The position numbers and the translations under genes are program-made. This document shows positions 27,007-34,000 of a stretch of 64,000 nucleotides of DNA, piece after piece; position 1 is the stretch's first letter; each line of letters starts with the position of its first letter. The stretch spans positions 2,627,435-2,691,434 of the forward strand of contig JAVQMD010000001.1 of NCBI GenBank assembly GCA_032595675.1. The letters are read 5' to 3'. Below the pieces are notes generated by a model, which was not told where the DNA came from, searched no databases, and saw nothing but the letters and a program-made list of their open reading frames with translations. This DNA comes from Candidatus Electrothrix rattekaaiensis (GTDB lineage: Bacteria; Desulfobacterota; Desulfobulbia; Desulfobulbales; Desulfobulbaceae).

Positions 27007-27291
27007 TCAACTCAACCTTGCTCTATCCTGCCTTTCGTCCCACACCCTTAAAATTTCAATTACTTCGCCTTTAATTCGGTAGATAAAAGAAAACGGTATG
27101 TTTGGTATAGAAAACTCCAAGATATTATTATCTTGGATAACGTGCCCGATGTATGGACTCTCTTTTATTAAACCTTTTGTGCTATGAAATTGTTTTTGCG
27201 CTTTTTCCAGTCCTTGAGGAAAAACACTCTCATAGTAATACCTGAACCATTTTAAATCATTTAACGAGCTTGCTAAAAATTTTACCTGCAT
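27007..27291 (-). CDS. RelE/ParE-family toxin
   Basis: A 94-residue toxin: MQVKFLASSLNDLKWFRYYYESVFPQGLEKAQKQF, then PYIGHVIQDNNILEFSIPNIPFSFIYRIKGEVIEILRVWDERQ. The closing FxxIYRxKGExIEILRVWDxRQ pattern is that of ParE/RelE toxins with a plasmid-stabilisation-like fold. The gene starts 6 bp after the antitoxin stop. Confidence 0.88.
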   Translation of the reverse strand: MQVKFLASSLNDLKWFRYYYESVFPQGLEKAQKQFHSTKGLIKESPYIGHVIQDNNILEFSIPNIPFSFIYRIKGEVIEILRVWDERQDRARLS

Positions 27292-27297
27292 AATTTA

Positions 27298-27579
27298 TTA
27301 GGTATCAGGGAATATATCCGGTTCAGGTACAGGAAGTTCATTTTCAGTTCCCCATGAATCAACCCAAGCGTCGACCGCCTCTTCAGAAACGAATGCTCCC
27401 TTATCAGCCTTCTTGATTGCCTCGTTAATAGCCTTTCTTTTCGCTGTTCTAGCCTGCAGGAAATTCTTGATTGCTTTGTTGGCAAGGTAGGAAGGTGTTC
27501 GGTCACCTCTTTTCGCTTCCTGTTCAAGCAGTGCTTTGGTGCTTGGATCAATCCTTAGAGAAAACGGAACAGTAGCCAT
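27298..27579 (-). CDS. Ribbon-helix-helix antitoxin (CopG/ParD-like)
   Basis: A 93-residue antitoxin: MATVPFSLRIDPSTKALLEQEAKRGDRTPSYLANKAIKNFL is a ribbon-helix-helix domain and the C-terminal third is acidic (EEAVDAWVDSWGTENELPVPEPDIFPDT). The ATG at 27579 is used; GGAG lies about 9 bp before it. It is preceded by an unusual four-site operator. Confidence 0.9.
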   Translation of the reverse strand: MATVPFSLRIDPSTKALLEQEAKRGDRTPSYLANKAIKNFLQARTAKRKAINEAIKKADKGAFVSEEAVDAWVDSWGTENELPVPEPDIFPDT

Positions 27580-27605
27580 AGTAGTTAGCTCCATAAAATT
27601 AAAAA

Positions 27606-27657
27606 GTATACGTCGTATACATTGTATACATTGTATACTTTTTAAAATTTCTGTCAA
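27606..27657 (-). promoter_or_regulatory. Promoter with four GTATAC sites at 9-bp steps
   Basis: GTATAC occurs at 27606, 27615, 27624 and 27633, exactly 9 bp apart. On the minus strand TTGACA (27657-27652) and TACAAT (27635-27630) form a promoter with 16-bp spacing, and the -10 lies within the outermost sites. A ladder of identical palindromes fits cooperative loading of ribbon-helix-helix dimers. Confidence 0.75.
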
Positions 27658-27691
27658 CTTAAGAATCAACAGTGAACAGTCCCCGGCCAGT

Positions 27692-28027
27692 GAATAATCG
27701 TCATTACGCAGGCGGATGGAACGGTGGTGGTGGATGTCGGGGTTGTATGACATGGGTTATTCGATATTCCGGGGCGGTGTAGGGGTTGGGTCGGCGTGTA
27801 AGGGCGGTTCGTGTAAGGGCGGTTCGCGAACCGCCCCTACGATGTCCGGGTTGTAGGGGCAGGCCCCTGTGCCTGCCCTGGTGGAACATACCGGGATGGC
27901 AGATGAACAGGGCGGACACGGGGATCCGCCCCTACCGAATTCCGAATAATCACCCCGGCCCGTGCATTATCGTCGTTACGCAGGCACGTAGGTCTTGATT
28001 GAGTACAACGAAATCAGACAATCCGAG
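27692..28027. repeat. Composite palindromic repeat, copy 5
   Basis: A standard-order copy of about 336 bp. Starting at GAATAATCGTCATTACGCAG it has the duplicated GTAAGGGCGGTTCG arm, the GGGGCAGGCCCCTGTGCCTG hairpin and the GGGCGGACACGGGGATCCGC hairpin. It ends in the 5' arm of the terminal stem-loop, whose 3' arm is missing. It stops about 10 bp from the YafQ stop codon. Confidence 0.9.
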
Positions 28028-28037
28028 TTGAAGAATC

Positions 28038-28310
28038 CTATTTCTTAAACAGATCGCTATGTGTGCCTGTTCTCTCCAAGCGCAACGACTCGTCATCCAA
28101 AGTGTAAATCAAAAGCCAATCCGGTTCGATATGGCAGTCACGGGAGTACTTCCAGTTTCCGGTCAGGGCATGGTCCCTGTGCCTCGGTTCAAGCGGTTGG
28201 TCCTTTGCCAGAAGGGTAACAACCCGTTTGAGTTTATCCAGATTCTTTCCCCGCTTGGCGACTCGTTTCAAATCCCTTGAAAACTGGCGCGTCTGAGAAA
28301 CCTTTCTCAT
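28038..28310 (-). CDS. yafQ: YafQ-type mRNA interferase toxin
   Basis: A 90-residue RelE-fold toxin. The YafQ pattern is clear: QTRQFSRDLKRVAKRGKNLDKLKRVV, LEPRHRDHALTGNWKYSRDCHIEPDWLLIYTL and LERTGTHSDLF, including the conserved HxDLF end with its catalytic His. The ATG at 28310 forms an ATGA overlap with the dinJ stop. Confidence 0.94.
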   Translation of the reverse strand: MRKVSQTRQFSRDLKRVAKRGKNLDKLKRVVTLLAKDQPLEPRHRDHALTGNWKYSRDCHIEPDWLLIYTLDDESLRLERTGTHSDLFKK

Positions 28311-28564
28311 GAGGGCCAAGTGTCAAACATATCGTCAAGGCTTTCAAACTCCTCCACTTCCTCGCCTCGTTGGCTCTTTTCCAGAGTTTCGGCAGTATGT
28401 TTGTTCGGGATTTCGACAGGGAAAGGCAGTCCGTTACCAAGGCAGATTTGGCGATAGAATATGCGTATTGCCTCGGTGGGACTCAGTCCGAGTTTTCGGA
28501 GAACCTTTTCGGCTTTTTCTTTGGTGTCCGGCTCAATGCGGGCATGTATTGTTGCAGTTTTCAT
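28307..28564 (-). CDS. dinJ: DinJ-type antitoxin
   Basis: An 85-residue RelB/DinJ antitoxin: MKTATIHARIEPDTKEKAEKVLRKLGLSPTEAIRIFYRQI is the ribbon-helix-helix domain, followed by GLPFPVEIPNKHTAETL. The ATG at 28564 begins the conserved domain; an upstream in-frame codon at 28594 adds ten unconserved residues. Confidence 0.93.
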   Translation of the reverse strand: MKTATIHARIEPDTKEKAEKVLRKLGLSPTEAIRIFYRQICLGNGLPFPVEIPNKHTAETLEKSQRGEEVEEFESLDDMFDTWPS

Positions 28565-28627
28565 AGTAACTATACTGTAGCACGTATGCAACACGCAGGC
28601 AAGAATATATCAATATCTCTGGCTCAT

Positions 28628-28988
28628 GAATAATCCTAACCGCGCAGACGGATGGAACGGCGGTGGTGGATGGCGGGGTTGTATGACATGGGTTATTCGA
28701 TATTCCGGGGCGGTGTAGGGGTTGGGTCGGCGTGTAAGGGCGGTTCGCGAACCGCCCCTACGATGTCTGGGTTGTAGGGGCAGGCCCCTGTGCCTGCCCT
28801 GGTGGAACATACCGGGATGGCGGATGAACAGGGCGGACACGGGGATCCGCCCCTACCGAATTCCGAATAATCACCCCGGCCCGTGCATTATCGTCATTAC
28901 GCAGACACGTAGGTCTTGATTGAGTACAACGAAATCAGACAATCCGAGCAAAGAACCGGCTGCTTTCGTTGCACTCAAGCGGATCTAC
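28628..28988. repeat. Composite palindromic repeat, copy 6
   Basis: A copy of about 360 bp with a single (not duplicated) GTAAGGGCGGTTCG hairpin arm and a complete terminal stem-loop (CTTGATTGAGTACAACGAAA with TTTCGTTGCACTCAAGCGGA). It lies upstream of dinJ-yafQ. Confidence 0.9.
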
Positions 28989-29021
28989 TCGGCTTTGGTG
29001 GCCGGGCAATTCGAGCAGAAT

Positions 29022-29091
29022 AAACGTGCTACGTCCCCTATTTCCATCGTAATTGCGCAGACGGATGGAACGGCGGTCTTAGATTATCGGG
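29022..29091. repeat. Composite repeat, partial copy 7, with short direct repeat
   Basis: AAACGTGCTACGTCCCCTAT (29022 on) is joined to a 45-bp piece of the composite repeat (ATCGTAATTGCGCAGACGGA, then TGGAACGGCGG). The rest of the composite repeat is absent. Confidence 0.75.
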
Positions 29092-29129
29092 CGGTTCCGA
29101 AAAACGTACGTCGCCTATTCGTCCCCTTC

Positions 29130-29168
29130 TTGACAAAATTAACCGAAAGCAGTACTGTAAAACAGTAC
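29130..29168 (+). promoter_or_regulatory. Promoter and palindromic operator of second YefM-YoeB-like pair
   Basis: TTGACA (29130-29135) and TACTGT (29153-29158) are 17 bp apart. The perfect palindrome GTACTGTAAAACAGTAC (29152-29168) covers the -10 and start site, an ideal position for antitoxin repression. Confidence 0.75.
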
Positions 29169-29209
29169 AACTTTATTTTTATCTTGATTTCTGCTTGGAG
29201 GGAAGGGGC

Positions 29210-29461
29210 ATGAGAGAAACGACAGCAAACCGATTTCGGCAGCGTTTAAAGCCGGAAGTTGATCGGTGTATTGCCGATCATGAGGCATTACGGGTTACCC
29301 GGCGCAACGGGGAAAATTTTATCGTGCTCGGCGAAGAGGACTGGTATGCAATGGCGGAAACAGTGTATCTTAACCAAGTCCCCGGCCTGGCAGAGAGTAT
29401 TCAGGACGCGGCCCGCGAACCGCTTGAGAACGGAACTCCGCTTGAGGAACTTGAGTGGTGA
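29210..29461 (+). CDS. Phd/YefM-family antitoxin
   Basis: An 83-residue antitoxin from the ATG at 29210, preceded by GGAGGGAAGG. NRFRQRLKPEVDRCIADHEALRVTRRNGENFIVLGEEDWYAMAETVYLNQVPGLAESI is the Phd/YefM fold with its usual GEEDWxAxxETxYLL segment. It overlaps the toxin gene by 7 bp. Confidence 0.9.
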   Translation: MRETTANRFRQRLKPEVDRCIADHEALRVTRRNGENFIVLGEEDWYAMAETVYLNQVPGLAESIQDAAREPLENGTPLEELEW

Positions 29462-29721
29462 AATGGAAGGTTATTTTATCCAGCCAGGCGGTCAAAGATA
29501 CAAAAAAGCTGCGCCGTGCCGGGTTGCGTCCCAAGGCGGAATTCCTTTTACAGCTCCTGCAGGAGGATCCTTTTATCCGCTATCCGGCATACAAAAAATT
29601 GGTTGGTAATCTCAACGGGTTCTATTCCCGACGAATAAACATTCAGCATCGGCTGGTATATTCTGTTGATCCGAATCAACATGTCGTGCATGTTCTCAGG
29701 ATGTGGTCACATTATGAATAA
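29455..29721 (+). CDS. YoeB/RelE-family toxin
   Basis: An 88-residue toxin starting at GTG within the antitoxin stop region. VILSSQAVKDTKKLRRAGLRPKAEFLLQLLQEDPF and YKKLVGNLNGFYSRRINIQHRLVYSV...VHVLRMWSHYE show the YoeB pattern (GxYSRRIxxxHRLVY, final SHYE). It is clearly diverged from the YoeB at 25046, so the two pairs are not recent duplicates. Confidence 0.9.
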   Translation: MVKWKVILSSQAVKDTKKLRRAGLRPKAEFLLQLLQEDPFIRYPAYKKLVGNLNGFYSRRINIQHRLVYSVDPNQHVVHVLRMWSHYE

Positions 29722-29743
29722 CCGTTTGTGATTTCCCCGAACA

Positions 29744-30051
29744 GGCATTCCCGGTGTTGCACGCAGATGGTGACGAAATAGGCCCCGGCCTGCGAATAAT
29801 CGTAATTGCGCAGACAGATAGAACGGCGGTGGTAGATGGCGGGTTCATTCATGATTCATGCGATGCGGCATGGGTGGGACGTTGTAAGGGCACGGCATGC
29901 CGTGTCCCTACGGCCCGTGAATAATCGTCATTACGCAGGCACGTAGGTCTTGATTGAGTACAACGAAATCAGACAATCCGAGCAAAGAACCGTCTGCTTT
30001 CGTTGCACTCAAGCGGGCCTACCCGGCTACGTCCCCTATTTCCCTATTTCC
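29744..30051. repeat. Composite palindromic repeat, copy 8
   Basis: It begins GTGTTGCACGCAGATGGTGA like copy 1. It has a shortened centre with a variant hairpin GTAAGGGCACGGCATGCCGT (ending GTCCCTAC, 29884-29911), then the complete terminal stem-loop and a partial short direct repeat (GGCTACGTCCCCTATTTCC). Confidence 0.85.
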
Positions 30052-30069
30052 ACAGCTGCGGGTTCAATG

Positions 30070-30384
30070 TCATAAGGCAGGATGAAGAACTTGAGAAGGA
30101 AGCGGCCTAACGCGTTTCCAATCTGTCGATGCATGTTCCGCATTCCAAAGGTCAATATTCTGCTGAAGATTGAGCCACAACTTCGGTGTGGTATCAAATG
30201 CCCGTGCCAATCGCAGAGCCATATCAGGGGTTATTGAACTCTTTTCATTTAATATTCTGGAAAGCGTCTTACGGGAAACCCCCAAGTTTGTGGACATTTC
30301 CGTAACACTGATCTCTAAAGGAACAAGATAATCTTCCTTTAAAATATTACCTGGATGGGTTGGTTTTCTTTTTACTTTATCCAT
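30070..30384 (-). CDS. higA: HigA antitoxin
   Basis: A 104-residue XRE-type antitoxin (MDKVKRKPTHPGNILKEDYLVPLEISVTEMSTNLGVSRKTLSRILNEKSSITPDMALRLARAF). The HPGxxLxExxL motif and the helix-turn-helix are those of HigA. It starts inside the end of higB, the usual toxin-first higBA order. Confidence 0.94.
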   Translation of the reverse strand: MDKVKRKPTHPGNILKEDYLVPLEISVTEMSTNLGVSRKTLSRILNEKSSITPDMALRLARAFDTTPKLWLNLQQNIDLWNAEHASTDWKRVRPLPSQVLHPAL

Positions 30385-30395
30385 GACATTACCTC

Positions 30396-30674
30396 TCAAT
30401 GATAATCAGCATAATTGACGATATATGCGTCACCATCTCTAAATTCAAAAAATATACGCCAATTCCCTGAAACACGAACCGAGTATTGTCCTTTCAACGT
30501 ACCGCTCAACTGATGAAGAAATGAACCGGGATAATTCATATCTTTAATATTTTCAGCAGCGTTTAATCGGTCTAAAATCCTGGCAATTTTGAGAGCTTGT
30601 TCCGGGCGAATTCCTTTCTTCTTTCCAGAATAGAAAAAATTTTCCAGTCCCTTGTGTTTGAAAGACTTGATCAT
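30396..30674 (-). CDS. higB: HigB toxin
   Basis: A 92-residue RelE-fold toxin from the ATG at 30674: MIKSFKHKGLENFFYSGKKKGIRPEQALKIARILDRLNAA, then PGSFLHQLSGTLKGQYSVRVSGNWRIFFEF. The HxLxGxxKGxxSVRVxGNWRIxFxF block is diagnostic of HigB. It cleaves mRNA on the ribosome in studied homologues. Confidence 0.95.
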   Translation of the reverse strand: MIKSFKHKGLENFFYSGKKKGIRPEQALKIARILDRLNAAENIKDMNYPGSFLHQLSGTLKGQYSVRVSGNWRIFFEFRDGDAYIVNYADYH

Positions 30675-30681
30675 GAGATAT

Positions 30682-30710
30682 ATCGTAACCCCGAAGGTTA
30701 CATTTGTCAA
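30682..30710 (-). promoter_or_regulatory. higBA promoter with palindromic operator
   Basis: On the minus strand TTGACA (30710-30705) and TACGAT (30687-30682) are 17 bp apart. The palindrome GTAACCCCGAAGGTTAC (30685-30701) fills the spacer, a typical HigA operator position. Confidence 0.72.
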
Positions 30711-30805
30711 GTAACGTACCGGCTCTGCGTGCGGATGAAACGGCGGAGTTTATCTCTTCTTGACAAAATCAATCGAGTCTGACCCTATTGATCTGTTATT
30801 CACCA

Positions 30806-31015
30806 CGGATTGCAGGGGCAGACCTGCGTGTCTGCCCTGTTGGAACATACCGGGATGGCGGATGAACAGGGCGGACACGGGGATCCGCCCCTACATATGC
30901 CCCGCCCGTGATGGATATCCGGTTCATGCAGATCGGTTATTCACCCCACATCGTAGGGTGCGATCCTTGTGATCGCCCAGGGGGGGGCGGATTTAATTCC
31001 ACTCTGACCCTATTT
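30806..31015. repeat. Composite palindromic repeat, copy 9, with flanking GACCCTATT repeats
   Basis: A partial copy with the GGGGCAGACCTGCGTGTCTG hairpin, GGAACATACCGGGATGGCGG, GGGCGGACACGGGGATCCGC and GATGGATATCCGGTTCATGC. It ends with another hairpin TAGGGTGCGATCCTTGTGAT. The element CTCTGACCCTATTTATT (about 30998-31014) and GTCTGACCCTATTGAT (about 30776-30791) lie on either side as direct repeats resembling REP-type signals. It occupies the place where an immunity gene for the Rhs protein would be expected. Confidence 0.75.
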
Positions 31016-31032
31016 ATTTCTTCCGATTCTAA

Positions 31033-34000
31033 TTACTTTACACGATATCTTCCACTTCTTGTTCCATAATGTGGCTGTTTTTTTAACAGTTCTCTTTCGG
31101 TAACTATTTCATACTGCCCTCCTACTCCCGTCTTTGAGAAAAGATACTTTTCTCCGTCATTACTCTCGAATAAAAAAGTAGCGTAATGTATTGAATAGTC
31201 ATCAAGTTTATCATAGTACACACCAAAAGAACATAGAAAATCCTTCACATCGTCTATAGATGGTTCTGACTCTGAATCCTCAGCCTCAATAATTTTTCTT
31301 CTCGTTGCTTCAGCAACTGATTCAATATTTTCCTCAGAAATTGAATATCTAAATAAATCTCCAAAAGAATAATTTTCATCCTTTCCAAGTTTTTTCATAA
31401 AAAAAGTCATTATCAGGTCAGGATGGCGCATATGATTATCCCCAAAGAGACTCTCATTAATTACACCAATATCACCTTTTTCAATAAAATTAAAAAGTTG
31501 TTTTTTCAATTCATTGTCGCAATCTTCCTCCTTAATAGAAAATTGTAGTGCCGTAGAAAAACAATTTGTATTATTATGTAATTTAAGTCTGTCGTTAATA
31601 AACGTTAACTCATCTGTTATTCCTGGAATAACAAACTGGTACCCTTCCTTGATTTCGGTTGAACTATCAGCAGTATGAAATTTTCGTATTTCGGAAAGTA
31701 CTGCTGAATATTTTTTTTCTATAAATTCTCTGTTTTCAGGAGAATATGATTTCAATTTCTCCTCAAGCCTATTTACTTTTCCCGCAAAAGTATTTGTTTT
31801 CTGATAAATATACTTTGCATTGTCGGCATTTCCCGTTAATTTCGATGCTAAATCGTCAACATCATCTCCATCTTCAGCAACAGCAACAAGACCGCCCTTG
31901 TATGATTTCAGTTTCCAAAACCCATACCAATCCGAATAACTCACCGGATTATTTCCAACATACCCAAAGCGATGCAACGACCCCGGCGAACTCAACCGTC
32001 CCCGATAAGAATCCTGCCCCATCCAAACCCCAGTCTCCGGCTCATAATGCCGAGACCCGAACCAAACCAGCCCGGTGTTCTCATCAAACTCCTTACCAGT
32101 CAGGGTGTAATGGTTATGCGGATCAGTGAAATTACCGTTCTCCGGCAGCACGGCCCCGTAGGGATCATAGCGGTAGTTATGGTGCGAGTTGCCGTTATGT
32201 TTGGTCAGGCCGACCACATCGCCCTTATTGTTGTAATGATACCAGTACATCTGCCCCTGCGTGCCGCCCTTGTACTGGTGCATCAGGGCCAGGTGGTTGC
32301 CCGCGCCCCGGTAATAATCCGTGCGCTGGCCGTTGAGCATATCGTATTCGGCAACAGGATCAAGCCCGTCAAACACATACTCATCCCGCTTATCCACCCC
32401 ATTACCGCCCTGTTTGGGATCATAATGCTGGACCAGTCTGCGACCGCCGCCGTCGTATTCCAGGGTAGTGAAGGCCCGGTCGATGCGGTGGTCTGCTTCT
32501 TTCTTACTTCCGCCGACAATCTGGTAATCCTGGGCCAGGACAAGGCGATTTTCCGGGTCATAGCTGTAATCCACCCCGTACTGCGGGCCGTTCCGGTCGA
32601 TCAGCTGCCGGTTGATCCGGTTACCGTTAGCGTCAAAGCGGTACTCGTATGCGAAATCATCGTTTTTCTTATCCGCAGCATTTTCCATAGCCAACATCTG
32701 GTTGGCCGCGTTGTATTCATACGAGCGATAGAAGCCGTCAAACGGGGTATTGGTCTGGAGGTCGTCATTGCTCTCCCAGCTCAGGCGGTTGCCCACAGGA
32801 TCGTAGCTGTAGGCCGTTTCCACGGTGCCGCCGTTATTCTTGATCGGTGACATGTTCATATAGGCCAAACGATGGAGGCCGTCATACTCGTAGGCATCGG
32901 TGACCACGGAGGGCTTGCGCCAGCCGTATTCCTTGACCGTCTCGGTGATATGGCCGACCTCGTTATAGCTGTACTTGAAACCGCTGTTGGTCTTGCCGCC
33001 GTTGGTGACCTGACGGTTGATTCGCTCCAGGGTCCGGTAGACCTTATCATAGGCCACCGTGGTTTCGGTCTGATTGGGATTGACGATCCGGGTCAGATTA
33101 CCCACCTGATCGCGGCTGTATTCAATGGCCTGGCCCGCCGGATCGGTCATCCGTTGCAGCCAGTTATTGGGGCTGTACTCGTAGCCCACCTGATTACCGT
33201 CCGGGTAGGTGGTGCCGATGCGGTTGGAAGCGGCATCGTACTGGTAACCCAGCACCCGGTCAAAGGGATCGTTCTGCTCCGTGACCCGGTTCAGGGGATC
33301 AAAGGCCCAGGAGGTTTCGCCCAGTTTATCGTTCATGCCGATGCGGTTATTATTGGCATCATACTGATAGGCCACCGTGCTGGCATCGGCATAGCTGATC
33401 TGCTCCAGCATGTCATCCGGGTAAAAGGCGTACTCAGTCAGCTCGCCCTTGCCATCCTTGCGGCTGATCCGGTTGCGGTTGCCGTCATAAGCATATTCCC
33501 AGACCTTATTCAGCGGGTCGATCTCTTTGATCAGTTTGCCCACCCCGTTATGCTCGAACAGGGTCTCGGCCCCGTTGGCATTGACAATCCCGGTGAGCAG
33601 GCCCCGCCGGTCGTAGCTGTAAGCGGTGAGCACGTTGACATCATTGCCCGGATCAACGCCCGGACGGTAATTCTCGTGAACCCGGTTCAGGCGGTAGACC
33701 CCGTCAAATTCATACAGGGTCACGGTGTCATCCGCTTCGATCAATTTGGTGCGATTGCCCACCAGATCATAGGTGTAGCCGGTGGTTTCGTTTTCCGCAT
33801 TGGTAACCGCGATCAGACGGTCCAGCTCATCCACGCTGTACGAGGTTGCATTGCCCTCGGCATCCGTGACTTGGAGCAGGTTATTGACTTTATCATAGGC
33901 AAAAACAGTGGTGCCGCCTTCAAAGTCGATCATTTCACTGCGGCGATGGGCTGCATCGTAGCGGATTTCCGCCTGATGCTTGAGCGGATTGGTGACAAAA

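Noticed and set aside
25627..28919. Similar small frames (for example beginning MSALFIRHPGMF on the minus strand, and a plus-strand set containing GCRGRPLCLPWWNIPGW) recurring in each intergenic gap
   Set aside because: They lie wholly inside copies of the composite repeat, vary in length with the repeat and have no ribosome sites. The recurrence comes from the repeat, not from a gene family.
21828..30674. Chromosomal integron
   Set aside because: No integrase gene is in the window, cassettes lie in both orientations, and the repeats do not show a recognisable attC core layout. An integron-like behaviour remains only an analogy.
22679..31015. CRISPR array
   Set aside because: The repeats are 70-380 bp, irregularly spaced, modular and separated by genes; there are no cas genes or uniform spacers.
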